In this document: piece by piece, positions 34,701 through 46,386 of the stretch
Position numbering within the stretch: position 1 is the stretch's first letter
How the letters are laid out: each line of letters begins with the position of its first letter
Origin: Lamellibrachia satsuma
Taxonomy: Eukaryota > Annelida > Polychaeta > Sabellida > Siboglinidae
Length of the DNA: 64,000 nucleotides
Reading direction: 5' to 3'
NCBI GenBank assembly: GCA_033239005.1
Contig: BSQZ01000028.1
Coordinates: 1,245,001 to 1,309,000, forward strand
Notes under the pieces: model-generated
What the model saw: the letters and a program-made list of their open reading frames with translations, nothing else
Database searches by the model: none
Told to the model about the DNA's origin: nothing
Position numbers and translations under genes: made by a program

Positions 34701-37105
34701 GGTATCTAATCCACACTGTTCCTTCATTTTTGACAATATTTTCATAATCTCTTAACCTCCTTGTTTCTAGGGATGTTAAGCCACATTCTTTTAGGCGTTC
34801 TTCATAACTAAGGTCTCTCAGCCCTGGAATCAGTTTAGTTGCTCTTCTCTCATTCTAGCGCATATATACCCTTCTTACCATGTAGTAGTGCAACAGATTT
34901 CTCATAAAAAAATCTTATTCCAAAGCCAAAAGGGAGGGCCTAATGCCCCAAAATACACCACTTGCACTGACTTATTGAGAGTCCAACAGTTGTTCAGCCA
35001 ACCTTTATTAGATGTCTCCATACTAAGATGTGCGACAGATACAGCCTGAACAGTGGTTTTAGGTAAACTTTATTATGCTAAACTGTCATCTTACATTTTC
35101 AGAGAGCGACAGCAGAGGCAAAGCAGCAATGCACATACATTACAAGCTGGACTGGTATGTTTTATAACAGTTTGGTATACGAATACACTATGTACACTGT
35201 ACTGTGTAAAGACAAGGCAATGTATCTGAAGTCTTCGATTCCTTCTTCTAGTTCATGACATTCATACTGTATGTTTTATGCAAAGCAATCATATTCACTG
35301 GCAGACTTTTTCTTTCAACCGTGAATAAAAATGGCAGTAACATATAACAGACATAGTTATACTATAGTGTAATTAGGATGCATGAAGGTTGTTTGACAAA
35401 AGTAAAATGTTTGCTACCCATGCAATATAATGTGTTTCATTTCTCTGTTCGTGCATTTATACGATTATGTAAAAAAAATGTGAAAGGTATGGATACTTTG
35501 GTGCTTTTGAAGAATTTACATGATTGTTATTATGTAAACAGATAAATGTGTAAAATGTATGGCTACATTGGTGCTTTGGAAGACTTTACATGATTGTTAT
35601 TATGTAAACAGATAAACGTGTAAAATGTATGCCTACATTTGTGCTTTTGAAGAATTTACATGATTGTTATTATGTAAACAGATAAATGTGTAAAAGTTAT
35701 GGCTACTTTGGTGCTTTTGAAGAATTTACCCGATTGTTATTATGTAAACAGATAAATGTATAAAAGGTATGGTTACACTGGTGCTTTTGAAGAATTTACA
35801 TGATTGTTATTATGTAAACAAATAAACGTTGTTACATTGGTACTTTTGAAGAACTTACACTACTGTTAATTTTATCTACCTTTTAGAGTGTAGAATGTGT
35901 GCTCTCAAAATTTTAGACAGAAAGAAACTATATTTCCTTTAAAATTAACATAACTGAGTCAGGTAACAACTAACATGTTGAAGATGTTTAAGGTGTACGT
36001 TTCCAATTGTGATGCCAGTTCCTTGTTTTCCAGTCGGAAGATGAAGCAATGGCCCGTGCTATTGCAATGTCCTTGCAGACGTCTGACACGCCTGTAACTA
36101 ACCCAAGGGATGCGCCACAAAGGTAAAACTTGCCAGATGCAATCACTCAGTATGAATGTTGGCTGTGTCGGCATTTAAATTTAAATTATTACATCTAAAT
36201 GTGTTTGTTGGAAATAAAAAAAAATTGCGGGGCTGCAGGCACCTACTTTTATATTTGAGAAAGAAGTCGCCCTCTTCAGTGATGTAGAAACAAATGTGTA
36301 TGTCTGTTTGAATACTGTTCTCACTTTATATATATTAACAGTTTTCAGAATATGCTTCTCTGAAATTTAAAAAAGCTACCAACTTTTGTTTCTTGATATC
36401 CATACACACATCATGCAGTGATTACCAGAATTTAGTTACCTCCAAATGATATACACAGCATTAATAGATGGAGTGAGTGTGACGTTGGGTGTCTGTTACT
36501 CGCAGTGCTGAGACAAGACAGCAGGAAGAGGAGGACCTAGCTCTGGCACGTGCCCTGCAAGCGAGTGAAAGGGACGCAGCACAGGCTCGCACTAGACAGG
36601 TACTTTCACTTTTACTTAATTACCAAAGCAGTATACTTTTATGGCAGCTGCATAGGATTGTGCAATTTTGTATGCTTAAACTGAAGAGTGGGTCTTAGTT
36701 AGTAAAAAATATGTAACAAAATTTCTTCCAGACCTCCCATTTCCATGGCAACAAACAGAATGGTCACCACGTGAAGGAATTATAGCCGATCTAAAAATTG
36801 CAATACTTAAAAAGTAATGGCACTCCAGCTAACATAATGCAAAAGTCAGCCCCCATATGAACAGTGATGTGAACATAAACAATGCTTTGTGGTAAATTAC
36901 ATCAATACTAAAGAGAGTAGTTGCTTCACCCACTCTCGCATTCCCCCCATGCTATCAAGCTGATTTTGTTTAGTATAAAATAGTGATGTTTTGAGATGGA
37001 TCCTAAACTGAATCGGTGTCTAACCTTCACAATGTAGTGTAATAATAAGACTTGTCATCTACTTTGCAGCAGACCCCCAAAGAAAGGAGTTGCGTTGTGT
37101 CATGA
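28740..37105 (+). CDS. ZFAND2B: ZFAND2-like protein (two AN1 zinc fingers, two UIMs, CAAX box), 11 exons
   Basis: Exons: 28740-28794, 29774-29816, 30258-30309, 32518-32649, 32999-33043, 33538-33653, 34172-34288, 35103-35154, 36034-36122, 36506-36599, 37070-37105. All have AG/GT borders and consistent phases; 276 residues. It starts MEFPDLGEHC, the AIRAP/ZFAND2 family start; an upstream in-frame TTG is not used. AN1 finger 1 spans residues 10-47 (C-x4-C-x9-C-x2-C-x4-C-x2-H-x5-H-x-C). Next come the linker VPVCPLCNTPIPV, AN1 finger 2 ending CHQNYCLRHRLEADHTC, a Ser/Ala-rich linker, and UIMs SEDEAMARAIAMSLQ and EEEDLALARALQAS. The end, RSCVVS, is a CAAX motif. Known role: binds the proteasome and p97 with ubiquitin conjugates, at the ER when prenylated. 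The UIMs and CAAX favour the 2B form, while one invertebrate gene may represent the ancestor of 2A and 2B. Confidence 0.93.
30310..30620 (+). repeat. Dispersed repeat, copy 2, in ZFAND2 intron 3
   Basis: From about 30415: CACAGAACTGTGCATGCATT, ACCATGTCGGCCCTCAGTCA, CATTCTGAGTAAACCA and TTTTAGTTGCACATGGTTAG, matching 15570-15780 in order and orientation. Confidence 0.6.
31020..32400 (-). mobile_element. LINE reverse transcriptase remnant in ZFAND2 intron 3
   Basis: In reverse complement, broken frames read AYQCGFRSEHSTELAALEII, then PINIFLDLS, AFDTLDHEILLNKLNHYGIE (about 31540-31460) and a YADD-type core (CIMYADDTT, about 31350-31320), the RT order of Jockey/CR1-like LINEs. A TA microsatellite interrupts it at 31382-31406 and stops occur throughout. 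It is old: more diverged and AT-rich than the LINE in EMC6 intron 1. Confidence 0.75.
34355..34870 (-). mobile_element. LINE 3' end in ZFAND2 intron 7
   Basis: In reverse complement 34870-34740 reads RRATKLIPGLRDLSYEERLK then ECGLTSLETRRLRDYE, the post-RT LINE segment also seen at 24190. The 3' tail (GACTCTTGATAAACCAATGG, CTTCCTTGTCCACTTGCCAT) follows at 34580-34500. A second, more diverged tail copy lies at about 34430-34355, so two truncated insertions are probable. Confidence 0.75.
35480..35870 (+). repeat. Tandem repeat of about 70-bp units in ZFAND2 intron 8
   Basis: About five units containing GTATGGCTACTTTGGTGCTT, TTGAAGAATTTACATGATTG and TTATTATGTAAACAGATAAA, with the last unit degenerate. 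Confidence 0.88.
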
Positions 37106-38510
37106 TATGAAGACGCCAACAGAAGCGTGGATTAGAGTGTGGATTCAGCTAATGACAGAAAACATTAATCTTCGGGATTACTATTGTTGTCAATGTAGTG
37201 ACCATCAGTATCATAATCACCTCATCCGTGTTATTTCTGCTGTTTCCACTGAGGTGTACTATACGCCCTATTTGATGATCTCAAATATGTGAAATTATTT
37301 ATTCTACAATTAAATCTTAATGAAAATCTTTGCAAAAAATGTTGACGTTATTCAATAATTTGCATTTTATATTGGTTTTTTATGCATCTTTATATGTGCT
37401 CCAGGCGACAAATGACAGTCATACTATACCCTCCCCACTTTTATAGTAAATAGCTTCATGAATATTAAATCCTATTTTTTTTTAATGAATGACGTTTTTA
37501 ATTCCAGGAATATTTGTGAAACTTTCATGTACATTTATGTTACAAAACAATGAAATAGATGTTCAAGGATATTCTTGAAAGATTTATATGAAACTTTTAA
37601 GTCAGATTTGTTTACTATGGAGCATACTACGAAAGTGCATTACCCAAAACATTTTGTTATAGTACTTTTTATAATGCTACAAAGAAATGTAAAATGAAGT
37701 GTTAGAAATGCGTTAGAAACTGAAGCATCTGCATACGGAAAATATATTCACTGAAACCCTCATCTGTGTTTAGAGATTATGCAAAGATTGTAGAAGATTT
37801 ATGTTTTCTAACTGCTCATTGACCTACTTTTCAATTTTGAAAGGAGAAATATTGCGCGATCATTTAAACTACCTACTATTTGCAACAGTTACCTTTTCTT
37901 TTCAACAGAGTCATCAAATCTTACGTTGATAGAAGAGGTATGTGTGAATCTAAACACAAATATGTACCATACATTAGTTTTAATTAAACGGCATTGTAAA
38001 GAATGGTGAAGTGTTGTATAGCATGAAGTTAGGTAATTTATTAATGGGCATGTGTAACCCTTGTTAACAAGGTTGTTTTACAAACCATCTGACTTGTATA
38101 GATTATGCATAGTGGACACATGGTACATATGTTATGTAGTGTACCCGCATGTATTTTTTACTTGGTTCTTTCAATAACATTGTAGATCTATGTTGATTTA
38201 ATATATATTTGATAATTCATTGTAAATGCATTTGAAAAGTATTATTGTATTTAGCGATTATATTTTATTTTGATAAAATTAATCATTTGGTGCATCCACA
38301 GTTCAATAAATATACCAACAATTAAGTAGAATTGCATATAATAGTACGTAGATTGTATATTTGTCATGCAAATATATAGGAAATTCATTATTATTCATAA
38401 TTTAAATGCCATGCATTTAAGACAATTGTAAGTAACTATGTATAAATAATGCACATAAAATTTAAGTAAACTTAATTTATGTATGCAATTTTATTTTTAC
38501 CTTTCATGTA
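37106..38510. other. 3' region of ZFAND2 and intergenic sequence
   Basis: AT-rich. A short frame at 37095-37292 lacks known features. Several AT-rich hexamers could serve in polyadenylation, but none can be chosen. Nothing else supported. Confidence 0.4.
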
Positions 38511-38523
38511 ATGTGCTATTACT

Positions 38524-39651
<1,128 letters not shown>

Positions 39652-42600
39652 ATGGCGACCACCGGAGCTACGATCGCTTTGAAGGGAAGGAAAGTTAGAA
39701 AGGGTAATTTATTGTATATAGCACGTAGCACGTACATATATTGTTACTCAGTTGCAGTTAATATGATCGTAGGTATAACATAAACGGTAATCTTGAATAA
39801 AGAGGGCCCTTATTATTATTACGAATTTGTGTTTCACTCTTTCTTCGCTTTACCACCACCCCGACACAAGAAAAGGCCAAGCAAAGACGTTCGTATAGAA
39901 TAGTATAGCCTATATGCCTTTATGTATCATACTACATCACTTTCTTAAAGCCAGTGATAATTATCATACCTTGAATGGGTTTGGGGCAGGGAGCCTACTG
40001 GCTCTAATATAGCCCCCACAATAGCACAATCGGTGGTTATGACAGTAATTTTTATATTTTTTTTTAAATTGTTCGCTATTAGTGCATTGACACAGTCGCT
40101 TAGTAGGATATTCCATGGCTTGATTACTTGCTGTGAAAAGAACTTGTGGCGTGCATCTAGTCGGCTGTGGTGTTGTACTATTGACTTGTGTCTTCCTGGA
40201 CGGGGGTATGGTTTAGCTTGAATATCCCCACCAGCAACATCTTAAATCTTCACTGGAGATGGTGCAACGACGCTCAACTCACCACATCCATGCATTGATC
40301 GCACAGCTCCAACTTAAGAACCTGCCTAAAGAACCTGCAGTCCAGGAGCACATCAGACAGAGTCAGCATGATTTACAAAGTCATAAACAAACTTGTCGAT
40401 GTGAACCCTGCTGCACTTCTTGGACCCGGCAACCACAGCTGTAGAAGACATCAAGCAAAGCTCCAAATCCCCCATTCTCAAACTGACACATGCCTACGCT
40501 CCTTCCCATCATCAGTCTGACTCTGGAACAGTGTACCTGTGAATGCATCATCAGCTACATCCCTACCCTCATTCAGGTGTTCACTGAAGGGATGGATGGG
40601 GCACCACGTATAATCATCAAAATAGATCATCGACATTGTCTTTTATAGAGTATAAACTTTTTATATATTTTTATTCTTGTTTTTAACTTTTATACCGCTG
40701 CCCTTTAAATCACTGGAAAAGTGCTTGCTCCGCACGCTATTCCATATGTAGAGTTTATTCCTTGATACTCAGTGCATTTACAGTATTATTAAAGAAAGAA
40801 AGAAAATCAGTAAATCCATTAATAATCTTGAAGACTTCAAGCATATCAGCCTTTTTCCTCCTATTTTGAGAGACAGATAGAGAGAGGAGGCCACACTTTT
40901 GCTATCTTAGATAATATGGGAGCTTTGAGATTCCAGTGATCATCTTGGTGGCCCTCTACACACTTTCTAATTTGTCTATATCTTTCTGAAGATATGGCCA
41001 CAATGCCTGTTGGCAATTTTCAAGGTGATGTATTAGTTTTTGATGTTTTTCATGTTTTTGTCTGTGTAGGCCCTACGAATTGTCCCTAGTATTCTATTTG
41101 GTTTCTTGACTACGTAGTTTACTTACTCCTTTACTTTCAGTGATTTATCTATGTGTACTCCTAGGCAGGGTTGTTTGATTTAAATCATTGATTTAAATCA
41201 CTCCAAAAAATCATTAATTTATGATTTTTTATTTCAGACTTTATTAATCGATTTATATGAATTTAACACAAATAATCAAATAAAATCAAATAAATAAAAA
41301 AAAATCCGATTTAAATTTTTAAAATCCGATAAAAAAAATTAAATCATGATTTTTTTCAAACCTGCTCCTAGGTCTTTCTCCATATTTATCGATTCTATAC
41401 GTTCATCTCCCATAAAATACCGGGTAGTCGTAGTTCGGGTTGTATCCAATGTGCAGGCATTTGCATTTAGTGAAGTTGAACAATAGCTGCCAATCCTTAC
41501 TCCATTTATACATCGAATTAAGGTCTTCATGGAGAGTGAAAGCATATTCAACCCCAAGAACTTGCCTCAACGTCTTTGTGTCATCAGCAAACTTCAACAG
41601 GGGGCTTACTACAGACGAGTCAGTGTCGTTTATAAAGATAACAAATAACATTGGGCCGAGTATTGATCCCTGTGGTACATCACTGATCACTTTTTGCCAA
41701 TCTGACTCCACACCACTTATGCACACTCGTTGTCTTCCATCTGTCAGCCAACTTTCAATCCATCTGTTGGTCTTGCCCACAATGCCATGAGTGGTTAATC
41801 TTGAGATGAGTCTGTGATGAGGGACTATATCAAACGCTTTACTGAAATCCAAGTAGATCACATCAACTGGATATCCTTTGTCAATATAAGAAGCAGGAAT
41901 GTGTTAATTTCAATTGTTAATTTGTTAATTTAATTAACTCAATGAATTTAATTTAATTCATTAATATTTCCAAAAAGGCTAATTAAATTAAATTAATTAA
42001 CTTTACCAAAATGGGTTAATTTAATTTAACTGACAAATTCTCAATTAACTCTCAACCATTTAACAGTTGATATTACTGGATAGTTCACAGCAGGGTGTTT
42101 CCAGAAGGCCCCCAGTCACTTCTTCAGCCATTAGGTTGAGAGAGATCAGGTTAGGGCCTGTGTGAATGGGAGGATAACAATGCAGAGCACACAAGCACTG
42201 TACCAACTGGGGTGGGCTGGTCAATCTTTAGCCACAACTTTACAATCCTGTCAGAAAAAATAAGTAATTGTTTAACACATATCTACAACTTTTAATATGT
42301 CATCAAATGCCCATGAAGAAATGTCTTGGCATGTAAATATTTTATGAGCAAATCTCTTTCCACCAAAGTTTCAAAACACATTTCAAGTCTTGTGATTTTA
42401 GAACTGTTTTAAATGTGTTAACATTTCTATCAACACATGATTTAATAGTTAATTGAATTAAAATGTATTGTTAATTTAATTAAATTGAAGAATTTAGGAG
42501 GTCAATTTAATTTAATTGACCTGATAAATATGGGAGATTAATTTAATTTAATTGGAGAATTTCTTATTTAATTGTAATTTAATTAATTAACTTTTCAAGT

Positions 42601-42906
42601 TAATTGCCCCATGCCTGATAAGAAGTCACTTCTTCTAGAAAAAATAGCAGATTACTAAGACAGCTTCTTTTGGTCTGTCTCTAACGGGTCCTCTTGTAGC
42701 CATCTCAGCTCCACACTGGGGAGCCGTGGTCTAATGGCTAGAGCATCCACTTTGCCTGTGTTTTTCTGAAGATACACTAAAAGCTGTTGGTCCAAACTCG
42801 TTAGACCAAAAAGATTGGGCTGTTTGAAGTGTAATTACTTGAGGGCTAGGTGCACAAGTGGCAGATGTGATTGTCAAATATTGTGTTTTAGGGTAGTTTT
42901 AGCAAT

Positions 42907-42944
<38 letters not shown>

Positions 42945-45544
42945 TGCATATATTTATATATATGAATTATGTACATAAATATTATGGTTATAACACTATA
43001 CGTTTTTATTACATAGCCTCAATGAAGCATCATTATAGCTAGCAAGTTAAGTGTCCTTATGGTGTGTTTTTGAAAAAAATTCACTTGCATCTTAAATATT
43101 ATTTTAAAAGTACCCGTTAGTGCTCTACAAATAATGTGTTTCATGTGAAAATTTTTCTGAATATTTCCATTGTCCATTTCGTGCCATGCAGAGTAAATTA
43201 AATATTACTTTGTTGTTTTTAATAACAATAATGATATGACCCCTTTGTGTGTTGAATCGCCTTCGTGGTTCTGATGCAACTGTAGTATTATTAGTGCTGT
43301 TTGTAGCAATTCTGATCACTAAAACACAATATCTGACAATCGTGCCATTTGTACACCTAAAGTGATGTAGTACGGACCATTAATAATCAGAATTCTAACA
43401 ATGTTCAACCGAATGGGAGTTCAATGGACTATAAGGTAGCAGCAGACCAAACGCATTACTGTCAGTGTCTACTCCATCTTAAGCCATTTTGTGTGTCAAG
43501 TGTGTGACATAATGAAGGATACTCTCAAACCTGTAATGTTCACTGAAATAGTCCAACGGTTCTTTCAGATCCTGTCGCATACAGTGAGGTATCGATGCGC
43601 AACAATGCTGCTATCCTGGATTATTGTCGCACATCAATGTCAGCTTTGTCTGGCTCTACAGCAGGCATCTTGGGTTTGACGGGACTCTACGGCTTTGCGT
43701 TTTATTTTATTACTGCGTTCATATTATCGGTATGTTTGTTATTTTCATTGTTTTTGTACATAAGATGATAAGACGTACATTAAAAGTATAGTTGTTGTTT
43801 TTTTCGTCAAGCATATTTTAATGGTAATGGTTAACAATAAATTATTCATATGACCCATTTATTTACTTTATACAATAACTTATTTTATATTAAATTTGGT
43901 ACAAGTTTAAAAACAAATGCAGTTTCAACTGTACTTTTATATCAACTTCAGAATGATAATGATTCTATTGGATAAGAGAATCCTTCAAGACAAACTCAAC
44001 ACGTTTGCAACTCACTTAGCACTAAGTAACAATAACCTTAAATTCAACTGAGTGTTCTTCACACGTTTGTTGCGCTTTGTCTCTAATAGCTGGCCCTATC
44101 TAGATTAAACAATTATAGTCAGGAAATTTAGATATTCATTAAGCTAGTTCTGTCTTATGAAAGTATTTTTACATGCAGGGACAAAGTGGGTGGGCGTATG
44201 AGACCTTTACCCTTGCACCGGTAAAATAAACAATAGATAGTAAGTTATTTTATATGGTAAATATCATACTTGTATATTGTGCTTGAACTGTGCATGATAT
44301 CTAATTTTGTCAATAATATATAGGTGTGCTTACTTACAAGTACCAGTCATTCAATACACCAAGTACAAACACGGGAATACTTGAAACGAATCCTGCATGA
44401 AAGCGTTATCCTGTCACGTTGAAGGTCATATTTCTGTATGAAGGTGATGTTGGTACTGAAAGCTGGACACGACTGGCACAAGTTTGTGAGGTCACGAAAC
44501 ATGTTCTTCACGGCGGGTCTCTTTGGTGGATTATTTGTATCCTTTATGAACCGAAGAAGTTCTCCATTCACGATTGCTGATTGTGTAATGTTTGTTTAGA
44601 AATGCATGGATTGCATATCAACTTTGAAGTTTTAGATTCCAGCACATAATTTTTGCAAATTATCATTGGGCCATGTTTTCCGGGTAACTATTGTACATTG
44701 ATCTACTTATATATTGACTTTTTTTACTATTAATAAACTTGAAGACATTTTAACATTCAATTACTTCACAAAGAATTTGAAAGGCAATTTGAAATAGTTA
44801 AGCTATCCATGAGAAAACATGTGTATTAGTTAATTTATGTCATTGCTGTATACATTCAGACATTGATTGATTAGACTTGTTGTGTTGTCTTCTTGATTTG
44901 TATTGCAGATCTCTCTGTCTTTGTTCTCACTGTGTTCCTTGACTTTCACTTTCAGACATATATTTTATTCTGGACGTATCCTTTACTGCTGAGAATCAAA
45001 GATATTTCATCCCACTTTGCAATATACATTGATAACGTTCTTATTGCTGGGTGTTAAGAATATGCTCAAATGATGCCATGAACGCCTGATCCCGATAAAC
45101 TCTGTTTACAACTTTTCATGAATATGCAGAATGGTAAGGCTGATATTCGTAAAGAGATAACAGTCAAATTATATTAAAGTTAACTTATTGAGGATTTCCA
45201 AAAAGTTATTATGCATTGTGAACCTGATGTATTACCATTTGACGATAGAGGAATCCAAATTGTTTCATAATAATTATGATCTATTTTCAAATGTAATATT
45301 CAACCTTCATGGTTGCAAATCAAATTAACTTGTTATTGTCATAAGACAATTAGTATTGTCAAGGACCAGTATCGACGCCAGCCTCACCCCAGACTTCAGG
45401 GATAAAGAGGAGAGCAACCACAATTACTTGAGTTTTACGTAAGAAAGTTTACGTAGATTTGCAGTCGGTGTAACTTTGAAATTACTTTGTTGTTGCCTTA
45501 ACAATGCCTTCAGATTTCTCTACGGCATGGTGCATGTGTATTAG
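39652..45544 (+). CDS. EMC6: ER membrane protein complex subunit 6, 5 exons
   Basis: Exons: 39652-39703, 43569-43729, 44444-44536, 44956-44975, 45514-45544. Phases agree and the product is 118 residues, near the usual 110. Exon 1 encodes [17 protein letters not shown]. Exon 2 carries the family core [36 protein letters not shown] (first transmembrane segments). Exon 3 reads [10 protein letters not shown] then [10 protein letters not shown]. Exon 4 is only 20 nt (TYILFWT). Exon 5 ends [13 protein letters not shown], as in animal EMC6. Known role: a small transmembrane subunit of the EMC insertase, which places transmembrane helices into the ER membrane. Introns 3 and 4 are U12-type. Intron 1 (3.9 kb) is full of transposons. 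Exon 1 is the least certain, placed by phase, ATG and GTAATT donor; the rest is firm. Confidence 0.93.
40228..40800 (+). mobile_element. Second LINE 3' end inserted, in opposite orientation, into the first
   Basis: Plus-strand frames read [53 protein letters not shown] and [18 protein letters not shown], the post-RT end of a different LINE. It ends in a short AAAG-type tail (AAAGAAAGAAAGAAAA, about 40790-40805). The host LINE resumes immediately on both sides. Confidence 0.75.
41166..41364. mobile_element. 199-bp hAT-like MITE with perfect 8-bp target duplication
   Basis: Starts CAGGGTTGTTTG and ends CAAACCTG, with AT-rich inverted internal repeats (ATTTAAATCATTGATTTAAA). It is flanked by CTCCTAGG at 41158-41165 and again at 41365-41372. 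It interrupts the LINE between MEKDLG and VHIDKS. Confidence 0.88.
41894..42618. mobile_element. 725-bp hAT-like MITE with perfect 8-bp target duplication
   Basis: Starts CAGGAATGTGTTAATTTC and ends AATTGCCCCATGCCTG. Both ends are dense in TTAATTTAATTAA. ATAAGAAG flanks it at 41886-41893 and 42619-42626. It interrupts the LINE exactly between TSYI and IDKGYP. No transposase ORF. A middle part (about 41990-42180) is related to 46925-47130 inside another hAT element. Confidence 0.9.
42715..42752 (+). repeat. tRNA-like A-box fragment, possible SINE head
   Basis: GAGCCGTGGTCTAATGGCTAG followed by AGCATCCACTTTGCC resembles the 5' half of a tRNA with an RNA polymerase III A box (TGGTCTAATGG). No anticodon stem, B box or acceptor 3' end follows, so this is not a tRNA gene. 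A tRNA-derived SINE piece is the likely source. Confidence 0.4.
42909..42945. repeat. Short (TA)n microsatellite
   Basis: About 37 bp TA within EMC6 intron 1. A short sequence near 43250 (GAATCGCCTTCGTGGTTCTG) is related to the dispersed repeat at 7680-7935. Confidence 0.9.
44537..44955 (+). other. U12-type (minor spliceosome) intron, EMC6 intron 3
   Basis: 5' splice site GTATCCTTTA matches the U12 consensus (A/G)TATCCTTT. The branch site TTCCTTGAC at 44935-44943 lies 12 nt before the end of the intron, inside the narrow range used by U12 introns. The 3' end is AG. Confidence 0.88.
44956..44975 (+). CDS. EMC6: 20-nt coding micro-exon of EMC6
   Basis: ACATATATTTTATTCTGGAC encodes TYILFW plus two bases of the next Thr, aligning with TYVLFWT of other animals. 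It is bounded by TTTCAG on the left and GTATCCTTTA on the right. Without it the frame and a transmembrane segment are lost. Confidence 0.9.
44976..45513 (+). other. U12-type intron, EMC6 intron 4
   Basis: 5' splice site GTATCCTTTA again matches perfectly. TTGCCTTAAC at 45493-45502 fits the branch consensus TTCCTTAAC, 11 nt before the intron end. It contains the dispersed repeat also seen at 26800-26890. Confidence 0.87.
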
Positions 45545-46386
45545 TGTCTGGACACACCAATGGCAAGGTTTGCCTTCGAAGACTCGAAGGCATCCCTAGT
45601 TCGTACACCACACTCCAAGACCGTCTCCTAATTAAGAAATATTGTGTGGATCTGCATGAATGTACTAAGGGTGGATGATATATATCTATGTATATAGACG
45701 TATTTGCTGTGTACAGAAAGTAGGACCCAGACATTTCTGCCATCGTTAAGTGTAAAAAAGGTATGCATGTTAGTGCAGTTGATTTATTTCTCTAGTCTAA
45801 ATGTATACAGTAATGTTGTATTTCATTTCAAGAATGTTGTGTTGAAATAAAGCAATTTTGAACAGTATTGTGTCTATTTTATTGATTATTTGTACTGAAT
45901 AATTTAAGTTAAAAAAATACGTGATGTAATTAAAAAAGTAATTAAAAAATCAACTGCAGTTGCTCAAATTCCAAGAACTTTTAAATGTAAACCGTATTCG
46001 ACCTATTAAGCGTAGCGTGCACCCCCTTTTTATCAGCAGGATGCATAATTGTACTTTGGCTACGGTGGGTAGTGTGGAACAACTGAAAAGTGTCGCCATC
46101 TGGTGTGAAACAGTTGGCACCACTTTTCAGTTCTACACTAGTTGCCAAAGTACACAATGACCTTATTTAGAGAGAAAATACTTGGTGTATGCTTATAAGA
46201 ACACATTCTTTGACACTTTTCCATGGACCATTTTTTTCAAACATACGCTTAGGTCAAATACAGTAACATCAATTCTAGAATTGGAATTGCAGTTTCAATT
46301 GCAATGTAATGGTATAGTGTAGTTCTCATATTACAACAAACTAGTTTTAGGTAAGTCATTGAACAACTACAAATATACATACAAGC
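45545..46386. other. EMC6 3' UTR and intergenic interval
   Basis: Contains the probable polyadenylation site near 45870. Downstream, at 46050-46150, a short inverted repeat occurs (TTGTACTTTGGCTACG... / ...CACTAGTTGCCAAAGTACAC, with internal GTGTGGAACAACTGAAAAGT / CACTTTTCAGTTCTACAC), suggesting a small MITE. No gene. Confidence 0.45.
45846..45851 (+). terminator. Probable EMC6 polyadenylation signal
   Basis: AATAAA about 300 bp after the stop codon, in GAAATAAAGC context, followed by a T/G-rich stretch (TTGTGTCTATTTTATTG). Confidence 0.5.

Larger units (their letters stand above)
40030..42730 (-). mobile_element. LINE (CR1/Jockey-like) with RT domain, interrupted by three insertions, in EMC6 intron 1
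   Basis: Minus-strand order: [20 protein letters not shown] (42700-42620), insertion 41894-42618, then [38 protein letters not shown] and the catalytic FADDTK (41880-41580). Next are [20 protein letters not shown] and [10 protein letters not shown] (41500-41370), insertion 41166-41364, then [11 protein letters not shown] and [18 protein letters not shown] (41160-41060). After that come [10 protein letters not shown] and [16 protein letters not shown] (about 40940-40805), an insertion of about 0.57 kb, and [20 protein letters not shown] with [15 protein letters not shown] (40210-40060). The RT signature [13 protein letters not shown] is diagnostic for non-LTR retrotransposons. One or two small frameshifts and stops are present. 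The flanking blocks join in sequence across each insertion, which proves the insertion order. Confidence 0.9.

Noticed and set aside
42715..42752. tRNA gene
   Set aside because: Only an A-box-like 5' half is present; no anticodon arm, B box or acceptor stem pairing follows.
44911..44955. Alternative EMC6 exon start after TATTGCAG at 44910
   Set aside because: It would add residues unlike EMC6 and break the match TYILFWT. The AG 12 nt after the U12 branch site fits the family.
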